In this document: piece by piece, positions 1 through 8,976 of the stretch | Position numbering within the stretch: the stretch's first letter is position 1 | Layout: every line of letters starts with the position of its first letter | Assembly: GCA_023251435.1 (NCBI GenBank) | Contig: JAHEYU010000011.1 | Location: 1 to 64,000 of the forward strand | DNA from: Bacteroidota bacterium | GTDB taxonomy: Bacteria > Bacteroidota > Bacteroidia > Bacteroidales > Prolixibacteraceae | Reading direction: 5' to 3' | Length of the DNA stretch: 64,000 nt | Notes under the pieces: model-generated | Database searches by the model: none | What the model was told of the DNA's origin: nothing | The model's input: only the letters and a program-made list of their open reading frames with translations | Position numbers and translations under genes: made by a program

Positions 1-156
1 TCCCTGAATGATATTTACTCCGTTTAAGTGTTTTTCAGAAACAATCATTTCTGCGACTGCCTCTCCAATTCCGACTGACACCAGCCTGACTTCGTTGTGA
101 ACGGCAAAGCGGTCATTTAAGAGAATTGCTTCTAGTTTCTTAATACGGTGTTCCAT
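1..156 (-). CDS. PaaI-like hotdog thioesterase, N-terminal part (runs off the window)
   Basis: Only the first 52 codons are present, read leftward from an ATG at 156-154; the gene continues beyond base 1. The visible protein has the arrangement of the PaaI/YdiI hotdog acyl-CoA thioesterases: a short N-terminal helix, then 'NDRFAVHNEVRLVSVGIGEA', and the family segment 'KHLNGVNIIQG' that normally precedes the catalytic helix. The catalytic residues themselves lie outside the window. It lies downstream of the ppiD gene and its terminator, so it probably has its own transcript. The family assignment is from motif resemblance only. Confidence 0.6.
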   Translation of the reverse strand, partial: MEHRIKKLEAILLNDRFAVHNEVRLVSVGIGEAVAEMIVSEKHLNGVNIIQG

Positions 157-173
157 TTTCTGATTTGAATTGT

Positions 174-206
174 AAAAAAAAAAGCGGGTTGATAGCCCGC
201 TTTTTT
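174..206 (-). terminator. Rho-independent terminator after ppiD
   Basis: GCGGG (184-188) pairs with CCCGC (196-200) across a 7-nt loop, and the stem is extended by an A-run on one side and a T-run on the other, so it can work in both orientations. It lies 15 bases past the ppiD stop codon. Confidence 0.85.
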
Positions 207-220
207 CCTGATAGTTTCTA

Positions 221-2338
221 TTAATAGAATTTCGATCGTTGATCATCAATATCGGCAATCTTTTTCAGACTTTCCAACACCATTGAACCGGTTCTGTATC
301 CCAGATTCTGTGCAAGCCTTGCTTTTTCGCCTTTTAAGTCGTTGTTTTCACTTTTAACAATGGAGGTTACTTTTGCAAGATATACACCATTATTTCCTTC
401 TATTGGCGAAGAAATTTTGTTTTCAGGAAGACTTGAAACAGTTCCGACAACGGCGGGTTCAAATCCGGCTGCAGGAATCGAATAAGTTTCGAAGTTTAAG
501 CCTGAAGCTTCTTTAACATCGGTTGAAAGCTTTGCGGCAATACTTTCAAGACTACTTTGTCCTGAAGCTGCTTCCTTTAATTTGGTAACCAGCATTTCTG
601 CTTTTTTCTCGTTGCGAACAGCAAGTTCAACACGGATTTTTGCTTCCTCAAAAGTCGAAACACCTTCTTCGGTAGCGTCAGTCAATACGCCAATCACGAA
701 TTTATTTCCGTATTCGAAAATTGAAGAACCTTCGTTGCTAACCAGAACTTTGCCTTTTTCGGCCGAAAAAGCTGCACGAACCAATTGACGGGAAGATTCC
801 AGTCCTGCAACTTCGCGGTCACTTTCTTTCAGCGAGGCTATTTTCTTGTCAAGTTTTTGTTCCAGAACAGATTTGTTAAAGCTTTCAACATTTGGATTTT
901 CACTAGCAAACTTGCTGGTTTCGGCATAAATTTTCTGGTATGTTTCAGTACTAGGCTCAACATTTTTTGATAAAGTGGCAATTCTAACCTGATTGGTTTC
1001 TTTGCCTTTTTTTGTTGGTTTTACCAGGTGAATTCCGAAACGGGTGGTTGCAACAGTAATTTTATTGATCTCGCCTGTAAATGCTGCTTCTTCAAATTCT
1101 GGCACCATTTGTTTGCTTTTGAACCAGCCAAGGTCACCACCTTTTAGAGCAGAACCCTGATCTTCAGAATATTTCATAGCCAGTTCGCTGAAATTGGCGC
1201 CATTTTCGATCAGTTTTTTAATACTGTCAGCCAATGCCTGTGCCCGTGGTAAACCTCCGGTTGTTTGTGGGTTGATCAGGATGTGACTTGCCTGAACTGA
1301 ATCGGGCAACAATTTAAACTGATCAATTTTAGCCAACTTGTAAGAGTTGTTTTCAAAGTAAGGTCCAAACATTTCGCCTGGCTGAGCTGCAAAAGCCCAT
1401 TCAGCCATTGCAGGAGCCAAATCTTCTTTTTTGTAATAACCCGGATCGAACGGTGAATCAGAATTTACACTAATGTATTGTCCATTGTCCTGAACCGAAG
1501 CAAATTCAGATTTGGCGTCGGTAACCCATTTCTGAGCAGCAGCATTGTCGGCAGCAGAAGGAAGAACCTCAAAAGTGACGTATTCAATTTTACGGGTTTT
1601 TTCCTGTTTGTATTTGTCTTTGTTTTTGTTGTAGTATTCTTTGAGTTCGCTGTCGTTAAGTTTCACATCAGCATCAGGTATCGAAGTATAATTCAGAACA
1701 ACAAACTGAAAGGTTGCGTTTTGGTTTTTTGCTTCCAGACTTTTTTTAGCTTCGTTAGTGGTTACATACAAACCTTTTGAAATTAAGCCGTTGTATTTAG
1801 CCAGAAGTCTGTCTTTAATAATTTGCTTTTCCATGAACAACCAATATGATTTTTGCTCCGGAGTTGCATTTGTTTCGAGCGATTTCAGGAACTGAAGGAT
1901 AGAAGATTTATCAACTTGTCCGGTTTGCTGGTTTCTGAATAGTTGCTGAATGATTGGATGAAGGTTATTGCCTTGAACCATATCGAATAATTCTTCGGTG
2001 CTAACAGTTATGCCTAATTCATTAGCAGCTTTTCCTAAAATATTTTCCTGAAGATAGTCTTGCCATACTTGTTCTCTCACCTGATTCCAGGCGTTTTCGT
2101 CAAGCTGGGTCTGCTGGGTATTCATTTTGTAGACTTCTGAAAGTTCTTCTACCTTTTTTTGAAATTCAGGATAAGTAATGGTAACTCCATCAATTTCTGC
2201 AATTTCCAATTGACTGGGTTTCATTAAAGTGCTGCCTGAATTGAGCATATCGCCCAGAATAAACGCTCCTAAGGCGAGACCGATTACGATCGCTACCATT
2301 AAACCCCCACGATTCCTTATGTTCTGTAATGTAGCCAT
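221..2338 (-). CDS. ppiD: Periplasmic peptidyl-prolyl isomerase, PpiD/SurA type
   Basis: A 705-residue membrane-anchored foldase that would help outer-membrane and secreted proteins fold in the periplasm. It has a short cytoplasmic start, one membrane segment at about residues 12-31, a SurA-N-like chaperone region (about 40-240), and a parvulin rotamase domain at about 345-450 with the typical 'ASHILI' opening, 'GGDLGWF' and 'GIHLVK'. The C-terminal third resembles a second, degenerate parvulin-like region, as in PpiD homologues of Bacteroidota. It is the last gene of the lptC-CNNM-ppiD group, 93 bases behind the CNNM gene, and is followed by a clear terminator. The parvulin call is firm; the symbol is by similarity of architecture. 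Confidence 0.88.
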   Translation of the reverse strand: MATLQNIRNRGGLMVAIVIGLALGAFILGDMLNSGSTLMKPSQLEIAEIDGVTITYPEFQKKVEELSEVYKMNTQQTQLDENAWNQVREQVWQDYLQENILGKAANELGITVSTEELFDMVQGNNLHPIIQQLFRNQQTGQVDKSSILQFLKSLETNATPEQKSYWLFMEKQIIKDRLLAKYNGLISKGLYVTTNEAKKSLEAKNQNATFQFVVLNYTSIPDADVKLNDSELKEYYNKNKDKYKQEKTRKIEYVTFEVLPSAADNAAAQKWVTDAKSEFASVQDNGQYISVNSDSPFDPGYYKKEDLAPAMAEWAFAAQPGEMFGPYFENNSYKLAKIDQFKLLPDSVQASHILINPQTTGGLPRAQALADSIKKLIENGANFSELAMKYSEDQGSALKGGDLGWFKSKQMVPEFEEAAFTGEINKITVATTRFGIHLVKPTKKGKETNQVRIATLSKNVEPSTETYQKIYAETSKFASENPNVESFNKSVLEQKLDKKIASLKESDREVAGLESSRQLVRAAFSAEKGKVLVSNEGSSIFEYGNKFVIGVLTDATEEGVSTFEEAKIRVELAVRNEKKAEMLVTKLKEAASGQSSLESIAAKLSTDVKEASGLNFETYSIPAAGFEPAVVGTVSSLPENKISSPIEGNNGVYLAKVTSIVKSENNDLKGEKARLAQNLGYRTGSMVLESLKKIADIDDQRSKFY

Positions 2339-2431
2339 TGACTGTTGTTATTTTATTATAATTTCTATTTGAATTTTCGAGGTACGAAGATAATAATTTT
2401 CAATATTAAACCTCGTCAATCGATTTTTATT

Positions 2432-3700
2432 TTAGTTATTGTCCAATATCTTAAGGTGTACCAGCTCAATTTTAATGTTACTTGCTTTTAATATTTTGAA
2501 GCGATACTGACCTATGTTTATTATCGTATTTATTTTCGGAATACTTTCGTGATTGAAGAGGATAAAACCGGCCAGTGTTTCGAAATTTTCATTTTCAGGA
2601 AAGTCGAGGTTGAACTTTTCATTCAATTCGTCGAGTTCGGCCCGGCCCGAAATAATAAACTCGTCGGGAGCTACCTGTTTTTCAATCAGGTAAACGGTAT
2701 CGTGTTCATCTTCAATTTCTCCGAATATTTCCTCAAGTATGTCTTCGCTGGTAACCATTCCGGCGGTTCCTCCAAACTCGTCAACAACAATGGCGATACT
2801 AAGCCGTTGCTGGATAAACTTACTAAGTAGTTTACTTGCGGGCATTGTTTCGGGCACAATCAAAACCTTTCGTAAATTAGATTTAATTGAATCGGGCTTG
2901 GTGAAAATAACTGAATGGTGAATAAAACCGACAATATTTTCGATGTTTTCGGCATAGAATAAAATGCGGGAGTAGCCTGTTTCGATGAATTTCTGGTGCA
3001 ATTCTTCAACGGTTGAATTGATGTCCATAACCACTATTTCGGTGCGGGGAACCATAATATCGCGAAGTTTAACTTTCGAGAAATCGAGCGCGTTCCTGAA
3101 CAGTTTTACCTCGTTATCGAGTTCTTCTTTGTTTTGCGATACAGTACTATTTTCAGGTTCGTTCACAAAATGGTCTAAATCAATCCTGCTGAAAACAATT
3201 TTCTCGTTTACATTTTTTATTCCTTCATTCAGAAATACTTTCAAAACTATTTTCGAAATACCCATTGTTAGACGGGTTATAGGATAGAACAGAAAATAAA
3301 AAAATGAAATGGGAATAGTGAAAAATTTCAGGAGCCCGTTGGGATTAATCCGAAATAACATTTTTGGCAAATATTCGGCAGTTGCAAGGATAATGATTGT
3401 TGAAATCAGGGTTTGAACCAGTAGCACCAATGAGTTTGGCAGGTATTCGTCGAGCGATGGTTCGAGCAGTTTTGCAAATGCAATACCGTAAATTACCAGT
3501 GCCAGATTATTCCCAATTAACATGGTGGCAATAAACTGTGCCGGATTTTGGGTGTAAATTGTAATCAGTTTTGAATAGACGATGTTTTGCTGCTTATCGA
3601 GTTCTAGCCTGAGTTTATTGGCCGTAATGAAAGCTATTTCCATTCCGGAGAAAAAGGCTGAAAAAAGGATTGTTAAAAATATGATAAGAAGCAAATCCAT
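2432..3700 (-). CDS. CNNM/CorC-family (hemolysin-like) membrane protein
   Basis: 422 residues with the standard order of the hemolysin/CNNM family: a DUF21 membrane domain with about four hydrophobic segments (residues 1-165), a pair of CBS domains (about 210-335, including 'LRDIMVPRTEIVVMD' and 'VVDEFGGTAGMVTSEDILEE') and a CorC_HlyC domain at the C-terminus. Family members are linked to magnesium or other cation efflux; in flavobacteria the related GldE is tied to gliding and protein secretion. The gene starts 8 bases after lptC ends, so the two are surely cotranscribed. The transported ion cannot be read from the sequence. Confidence 0.88.
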   Translation of the reverse strand: MDLLLIIFLTILFSAFFSGMEIAFITANKLRLELDKQQNIVYSKLITIYTQNPAQFIATMLIGNNLALVIYGIAFAKLLEPSLDEYLPNSLVLLVQTLISTIIILATAEYLPKMLFRINPNGLLKFFTIPISFFYFLFYPITRLTMGISKIVLKVFLNEGIKNVNEKIVFSRIDLDHFVNEPENSTVSQNKEELDNEVKLFRNALDFSKVKLRDIMVPRTEIVVMDINSTVEELHQKFIETGYSRILFYAENIENIVGFIHHSVIFTKPDSIKSNLRKVLIVPETMPASKLLSKFIQQRLSIAIVVDEFGGTAGMVTSEDILEEIFGEIEDEHDTVYLIEKQVAPDEFIISGRAELDELNEKFNLDFPENENFETLAGFILFNHESIPKINTIINIGQYRFKILKASNIKIELVHLKILDNN

Positions 3701-3708
3701 AGCGGGGC

Positions 3709-4317
3709 TTATTTTTCCTGAACGTCAACGTACATTTGGCCTTTCAGGTTTTTAATTTTATAGGATGAAAAATCCTGATTGGATTCAAACCCGATTCCGC
3801 TATAAGTTTGATCTTTTTGAATGATCTTCACATATTGGTCGGTGTAAATTTTCTCCTGTTTCATGTCCCACACCAGATATTCTGTTTTCAGTGTATCACC
3901 TTTCAGATTAACTGCCACCACATTGTTTTTCGCTTCCCACCGGTCGTCTGTATCAAAATGTTTGGCAAATTGTGCGGTGATACTTGAAATGATATTCATG
4001 TTGGCATCGTACTTGATAATTTTTACGCCTTTCGGAAATTCTGTATAAGGTTCTTTCAGGTTCTCGTGCCTGATAAGTTCGGTTGTTTGAAGCTTAAACC
4101 GTATGACTGTTGAATCGGAGAAGATCATTTCATATCCTTCGGCGGTGATGGAGGGAAGTTCTTCAGTAACTGTGTAAATCTTAATTTTCTCAATATCGTT
4201 TGCACACGAAGTGATTAAAAAGCCGAATGCAATTATCATGAAGGCTGTTTTAATTCTTTGGGCTGATACTGAATAGCCAATTTTACGAAATAGTTCTGTA
4301 AATGCTTTGATAATCAT
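3709..4317 (-). CDS. lptC: LPS export periplasmic protein LptC (Bacteroidota lipoprotein form)
   Basis: 202 residues. LptC bridges the inner-membrane LptBFG transporter and the periplasmic LptA filament in lipopolysaccharide export. The start shows a hydrophobic stretch ending in 'LITSC' at about residues 34-38, a lipobox, so this form is likely lipid-anchored rather than held by a transmembrane helix as in E. coli. Beta-strand repeats of the OstA/LptC fold follow ('GYEMIFSDSTVIRFKLQT', 'ITAQFAKHFDTDDRWEAKNN', 'LKTEYLVWD'). I chose the first ATG because starting at the internal Met at residue 27 would leave the signal peptide without a basic n-region. A hairpin terminator lies between it and the upstream TPR gene. 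Confidence 0.85.
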   Translation of the reverse strand: MIIKAFTELFRKIGYSVSAQRIKTAFMIIAFGFLITSCANDIEKIKIYTVTEELPSITAEGYEMIFSDSTVIRFKLQTTELIRHENLKEPYTEFPKGVKIIKYDANMNIISSITAQFAKHFDTDDRWEAKNNVVAVNLKGDTLKTEYLVWDMKQEKIYTDQYVKIIQKDQTYSGIGFESNQDFSSYKIKNLKGQMYVDVQEK

Positions 4318-4409
4318 TGTTTTAAATGGAAATCAGAAATAACTTATTTAAATGTTTTTTCATTACTGATTAATCGTCCAAAGCTATGAATAAAAAAGTA
4401 ATTAAAAGA

Positions 4410-4448
4410 AAAGCATTGCATTTCAGTAAGATGGAAATGCAATGCTTT
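4410..4448 (-). terminator. 15-bp perfect hairpin terminator after the TPR gene
   Basis: Arms 4410-4424 and 4434-4448 are exact inverted complements (15 bp) around a 9-nt loop. On the minus strand the stem is followed by a T-rich tract. It separates the nadB-to-TPR transcript from the lptC group. Confidence 0.85.
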
Positions 4449-4476
4449 CATTAATATACGGAAACCGGTGAGGTTC

Positions 4477-6099
4477 CTATCTTTTTTCGCGGATGGTAGT
4501 GCTTTCGCCAATCCAGCCACCAATCGGGAATGACTGGCCAACTGTTAATCCGTTAAAGAAGATGTCTTCTTTAGCAGGGAAATATTGTGAGTAAAGAGCA
4601 ATCTTTTCATTGGCATCAGCCTCAACTGTTGCATCGGCTCTTTTGGCTTTGTTGTAATAATCTACAGCAAGAAGGAAAACCATTGAGCGTTCGAAATCGT
4701 CTTTGCCAACTGATTTGTTGTTGTGGGCAAAAAGATCGCCAAGCATAATGTACGATTTTCCTGATGCAGGATTGTTTTCGATGGCTTTCTTAAACAACGA
4801 TTTGGCAGTCGATGGATTTGAAAAATTTAGAGTTGCCAGTTCGTGATAGTATTTTGAAAGGTTCAACGGATCTTTTTCTGAATCGATTGCTTGTTTGTAA
4901 TAGCTTTCAGCTTTGTCAAGCTGGTTTGATTTTACAAACAAACGAGCCATGTTGTATGCAGCTTCGGCTGATGGCTCCATAGAATACAATTTTTCGGAAG
5001 CCTTGGCAAACAATGGTGTTCCATCACATGACTGACGATCGAGCATCCTGATCATTTTTTTCAGATCTTCAATGTTCGCTGCTATCTGGTCGAATTTAGG
5101 TCCGTAAATATTGATTAAAGCTTCACAATCAGCAGCACCACTCGATTGGAAAATCTGATCGATAACATCACGTGTGCTGATGAATTTCTCGGATGCAGGT
5201 TCTTTTGCGAGATAATTGTTTAAAATATTCGATACAAGATCATAGTTTTCAACTACTTTTTCTTTTGGAAGTTCACCAAGGGTAAATAACTTGCGGGTTG
5301 ACTGTGTTAAAAGGATAAGTACCGGAGCTTCTGATTCAAGTCCTTGAATTTTAACTGATTCAATAAGGTAGTTGTATCCCTTTTTCATGATGGGTTTTAC
5401 CTGATCATCAGTCAGATTTTCGTTTTCAAGTTTATATTTCATGTAGTCAGTTCCCTGACGACCTAAAATGTATCCTTTTTGATCGAAATATTTAATCCGG
5501 TGATCGTATACCTGCATTAAGGTATCAATATAGGCATATTTAAGTTTTTGATCTTTCGTTTTTTCGATTAAATCCTGATAGATGTTTGAGCCATGCAAAT
5601 AAATATTGATTGTTGATTTAGGATAAGTTTTGTAAAGCTTTCTCCAATACCCTAGTGCTGATTTATAGTCTTTTTGGTCGTAGTATTGTTTCTCGAGTGT
5701 AATAGTACTCATGAAATCCTTATCACCTGAATCACTAAGTTCCTTGGCTGTTTTTAGTATTGCACCAGCCTCCGAAGCATCAGCCTCTGCTGGTAGGATG
5801 CCATCAAAACTAAAATCAATCACATTACTTGTGTTGGTTTCGATATCGAGCTTTTTCTCGTCTGTAATAAACCTAAATTTCAGGTATTTACATTTTTCAG
5901 GAATAGTCAATTCGTAAATACCATCGAAGCTTGTCATAAACGATGCGGTCGTTTTATGGGCTTCAACTGTTACTCCTGCCTGTGGTTTTCCATCTTTATA
6001 AACAGTGCCTTTTATAACACGCTGAGCAACAGCCGGCAAGCTTACTATTGCTACTATTGCAAGTGTTATGAAAATTGATTTTAATCTTGAAGTTTTCAT
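4477..6099 (-). CDS. Secreted TPR protein with carboxypeptidase-regulatory-like domain
   Basis: 540 residues. A signal peptide ends near residue 25 ('LPAVAQ'). Residues about 28-95 form a carboxypeptidase-D regulatory-like beta-sandwich ('IKGTVYKDGKPQAGVTVEA', 'SFDGIYELTIP'), a domain Bacteroidota often place at the start of exported proteins. The rest is helical, with recognisable tetratricopeptide repeats at about 375-470 ('AAYNMARLFVKSNQLDKAES'). It probably scaffolds an envelope complex. It follows the outer-membrane protein gene by 29 bases, so both are likely made together. The C-terminus has an unusual non-helical end ('GGWIGESTTIREKR'). The exact role is unknown. Confidence 0.8.
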   Translation of the reverse strand: MKTSRLKSIFITLAIVAIVSLPAVAQRVIKGTVYKDGKPQAGVTVEAHKTTASFMTSFDGIYELTIPEKCKYLKFRFITDEKKLDIETNTSNVIDFSFDGILPAEADASEAGAILKTAKELSDSGDKDFMSTITLEKQYYDQKDYKSALGYWRKLYKTYPKSTINIYLHGSNIYQDLIEKTKDQKLKYAYIDTLMQVYDHRIKYFDQKGYILGRQGTDYMKYKLENENLTDDQVKPIMKKGYNYLIESVKIQGLESEAPVLILLTQSTRKLFTLGELPKEKVVENYDLVSNILNNYLAKEPASEKFISTRDVIDQIFQSSGAADCEALINIYGPKFDQIAANIEDLKKMIRMLDRQSCDGTPLFAKASEKLYSMEPSAEAAYNMARLFVKSNQLDKAESYYKQAIDSEKDPLNLSKYYHELATLNFSNPSTAKSLFKKAIENNPASGKSYIMLGDLFAHNNKSVGKDDFERSMVFLLAVDYYNKAKRADATVEADANEKIALYSQYFPAKEDIFFNGLTVGQSFPIGGWIGESTTIREKR

Positions 6100-6128
6100 T
6101 ATAGTAAATTTTATTTGGTTTTACATTT

Positions 6129-7406
6129 TTAATCAAATTTCCGTTTTACAAACCAGTAATCGTACAAATTAAGGTAAAGACTAAGTTTCGTGTAATTATT
6201 TCTGATCAGATTATCCTTCGTCGTTCCTTTTGTTCCAAGCTCAACTGCGAAATTTGCACTCGATTTAGATTTCGGGAATGGTAGTCCTGCCCCAAAACTT
6301 ATGCCAAACTCATTAATCTGGTGATTGTTTAGCATTAGGTATGAATTTTCGTAATGAAAACCTGCACGGTACTTCACTCTTTTCATGTAACTTCTGATTG
6401 AGAATGCTTCAGGAATGTACTCCATTCCAGCGGAAATTCTAGTTTGATCTGTTATCAGTTCGTCGGTAGCGCCAAAAAATGTTGCCTTACTCCAGCCGGC
6501 ATGATAAAAGTCGGCACTGATTTCGAGTTTGTTTATTTTGCTGTATGATAATCCAATACCATAGGTTGAAGGCAATTTGATGATATTCTTCGCCTCCGGT
6601 TCAAATTTCAAAGTATCTGTGAGCGAGTTGGACCCAATAGTAACACTTCTGTATGAAAATAGCTGATGAAGTGAGGTAAGCTCTGTTTGTTTTTCGAAAG
6701 TAACCCCTAATGTAAGGTATTCATTCTCTTTTAGTTTCAAATCGTACTGAAGACCGTATGTAAGTGAGAAATCGCGAAGCCGCGTGCCTTCTGTTCTGTA
6801 AATATAAAATATACTGGCATCGTCGAATGCGATGGTTGTATTCCGGTTTAGCCTTCCAAAGATGTAATTGAGGTTTGCACCGACTGATAATCCCTTGAAA
6901 GGACTAACTGATGCACCAAAGAATGCTTTTGATGTAGAACCTTCGCCCTTATAACTATGTGCGGCAAGTCCACCTCCTGCAATTTGTTCGGTATATCCAA
7001 CTTCGTAGCCCATATCGGAGTATGGCTGAAGTCCCATCGCGGCACCAAACCATCTGTTTACAGGCCAGCTTAACGAGAAATACCTGAAATTAACATCCTG
7101 GGTATTAAGGCTTCCGGTGCTACTCTTGTAGTTCGACAAGGTTCCATCGATTCCGAAGTCGAAAATGAAGGATAAACTGTCGTTGGCTGTATATGACGCA
7201 GGGTTAGCCGAATTGATCTGAACGGTATGCCGGCTGCCCAAAGAAGCCCCTCCCATGGCAGCGGTTCGTCCGTAGCCGTAATGATGTAAATCACCTAATC
7301 CGTATCTGGAAAAGGGAGAGGTCGTGTTGTTATTTTGCGCAAAGCCAGATAATCCACAGATAATCAAAACTATAACGACTGATAGAACATTATTTATTTT
7401 TCGCAT
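6129..7406 (-). CDS. Outer-membrane beta-barrel protein (FadL/OmpP1-like, Bacteroidota family)
   Basis: 425 residues, signal peptide to about residue 23 ('LSGFAQ'), then 'SPFSRYGLGDLHHYGYGRT' and 'AMGGASLGSRHTVQINSANP', a start typical of a Bacteroidota outer-membrane protein family related to FadL/PorV-type barrels. The remainder alternates short amphipathic strands with aromatic girdles and ends in 'YWFVKRKFD'; a terminal aromatic is usual for barrel insertion. It overlaps the end of coaX by 17 bases, so it is translated from the same message. The substrate, if any, is unknown. Confidence 0.75.
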   Translation of the reverse strand: MRKINNVLSVVIVLIICGLSGFAQNNNTTSPFSRYGLGDLHHYGYGRTAAMGGASLGSRHTVQINSANPASYTANDSLSFIFDFGIDGTLSNYKSSTGSLNTQDVNFRYFSLSWPVNRWFGAAMGLQPYSDMGYEVGYTEQIAGGGLAAHSYKGEGSTSKAFFGASVSPFKGLSVGANLNYIFGRLNRNTTIAFDDASIFYIYRTEGTRLRDFSLTYGLQYDLKLKENEYLTLGVTFEKQTELTSLHQLFSYRSVTIGSNSLTDTLKFEPEAKNIIKLPSTYGIGLSYSKINKLEISADFYHAGWSKATFFGATDELITDQTRISAGMEYIPEAFSIRSYMKRVKYRAGFHYENSYLMLNNHQINEFGISFGAGLPFPKSKSSANFAVELGTKGTTKDNLIRNNYTKLSLYLNLYDYWFVKRKFD

Positions 7407-8127
7407 TGTGTTCCAGAATCCTGTTTAAACCTATTAGGGTTAAATTAAAGTGTACAAATATGGAATAATTTAATTTTTTATCAAAAAAATTGGCATCACC
7501 CCCTGTCATAATGATTTGTAATTTTTGATAATTTCTGTTAAATAAATCAATGGTTTGCGCCATTTCGTATATAATACCGTTTTGAACTCCGGCCCGTATT
7601 GCATCATTCGTATTTTTTCCAATGGTTTCAAAATCATCGTTGTAGCTTAGTAAAGGTAGCTTGCCGGTGAAATGATTCAGCGCTTTGAAACGCATTTCGA
7701 GCCCAGGTGAAATATTTCCTCCCACAAACTGATTCTTTTCTGAAACTAAATCATACGTGATGGCAGTTCCTGCATCAATCACCAATAAATTCTGATCCGG
7801 AAAAAGTTCGTTGGCGCCAACCGCAGCTGCAATCCTGTCTTTTCCCAGCGTTTCGGGCGTTTCGTAAAGGTTCTCAACCGGAAGTTCTGTCGAATTGTCT
7901 AATTCTAAGAACTGGTCAAATTGTTCGGTCAGGAATTTTTTTAATTCCCCGCTATATGGTTTTACCGACGAAAGTATTGCCTTTTGTAGTTGAGGATGTT
8001 CGTCCTTCAGCATTTTTACATGATCTGTCGTCAGGTGATCCAGCGGAACATTGAACATTAAGTCGTGCTGGTTGAACAAAGCGATCTTTGTACGGCTGTT
8101 ACCAATATCTATAACAAGGTTTATCAA
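7390..8127 (-). CDS. coaX: Type III pantothenate kinase
   Basis: 245 residues. CoaX phosphorylates pantothenate with ATP in the first step of coenzyme A synthesis and, unlike type I enzymes, needs a monovalent cation and is not inhibited by CoA. The ASKHA-fold motifs are all present: 'DIGNSRTKIALF' at residues 6-17 (phosphate 1), 'GKDRIAAAVGANELFP' (about 98-113), 'LVIDAGTAITYD' (phosphate 2) and 'GGNISPGLEMRFKAL'. It sits 3 bases after nadC, placing CoA and NAD synthesis in one transcript. The symbol is secure from motifs and length. Confidence 0.95.
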   Translation of the reverse strand: MINLVIDIGNSRTKIALFNQHDLMFNVPLDHLTTDHVKMLKDEHPQLQKAILSSVKPYSGELKKFLTEQFDQFLELDNSTELPVENLYETPETLGKDRIAAAVGANELFPDQNLLVIDAGTAITYDLVSEKNQFVGGNISPGLEMRFKALNHFTGKLPLLSYNDDFETIGKNTNDAIRAGVQNGIIYEMAQTIDLFNRNYQKLQIIMTGGDANFFDKKLNYSIFVHFNLTLIGLNRILEHNAKNK

Positions 8128-8130
8128 TTG

Positions 8131-8973
8131 CTAATCTTCTATTCGTTGACTAATATCCAGAGCGCTTACCGAATGGGTGAGTGCCCCGATTGAAATATAA
8201 TCGACCCCGGTTGCAGCCACATCGCGCAAACGTTCCAGTGTTATGTTTCCGGAAGCTTCCACTTTTGCGCGGCCCGCAATCAGTTCAACACCTTTACGCA
8301 TGGTTTCCAAATCCATATTGTCGAGCATGATAATATCAACCTTCGCATCAATAGCTTCCTGAACCTGGGCAAGTGTGGTGGTTTCAACTTCAATTTTAAT
8401 TCCGTGATCCACGCCACTGCGCACTGCTTTTACCGCTGCAGTAATTCCACCGGCGACTTCAATATGGTTGTCTTTAATCATTGCCATGTCGTGCAGCCCG
8501 TGCCTGTGATTGCTGGCACCGCCTTTTTTTACTGCATATTTATCGAGCTTATTAAAGCCGGGCAGGGTTTTGCGGGTATCCAGAATTACGGTTTGGAAAT
8601 CTTTAACCGCATCGGCATATTTGGCCGACATGGTCGCGATTCCGGATAGACGTTGCAGAAAATTGAGGGCAGTACGTTCTCCTGTAAGCAAAGCACGATA
8701 AGTTCCTTCAAATTCAACCAACACGTCCCCCTTATTCACTTTCGAGCCATCAGGAGTCAGTTCATTCCAAATCAGATCCGTATCAAGTGTTCTGAAAACC
8801 ATTTCGGCAATCGGAAGTCCGGCAACCACACCTTCTGCCTTTGCAACCATTTTGGCTTTCCTTCTTATTTCAGACGGAACAATATTGTCAGTGGTTATAT
8901 CTCCTTCGCCGACGTCGTCTTGTAACGCAAGTTCGATGAGTTTGTGTGCTGCTTTTAATACGTTTTTGTTCAT
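8131..8973 (-). CDS. nadC: Nicotinate-nucleotide pyrophosphorylase (quinolinate phosphoribosyltransferase)
   Basis: 280 residues, the normal length. It converts quinolinate and PRPP to nicotinate mononucleotide, CO2 and PPi in de novo NAD synthesis. Seen motifs: 'EGDITTDNIVP' near residue 20, 'ERTALNFLQRLSGIAT', 'DTRKTLPGFNKLDKYAV' (PRPP/quinolinate contacts), 'GGASNHRHGLHDMAMIKDNH', 'EVETTTLAQ' and 'IMLDNM'. It is 3 bases downstream of nadB and 3 bases upstream of coaX. nadA is not in the window, so quinolinate synthase must be encoded elsewhere. Confidence 0.96.
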   Translation of the reverse strand: MNKNVLKAAHKLIELALQDDVGEGDITTDNIVPSEIRRKAKMVAKAEGVVAGLPIAEMVFRTLDTDLIWNELTPDGSKVNKGDVLVEFEGTYRALLTGERTALNFLQRLSGIATMSAKYADAVKDFQTVILDTRKTLPGFNKLDKYAVKKGGASNHRHGLHDMAMIKDNHIEVAGGITAAVKAVRSGVDHGIKIEVETTTLAQVQEAIDAKVDIIMLDNMDLETMRKGVELIAGRAKVEASGNITLERLRDVAATGVDYISIGALTHSVSALDISQRIED

Positions 8974-8976
8974 TCT

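Noticed and set aside
4344-4541. Small minus-strand frame after the TPR gene
   Set aside because: It runs through the 15-bp terminator hairpin and overlaps the TPR gene end; composition not protein-like.
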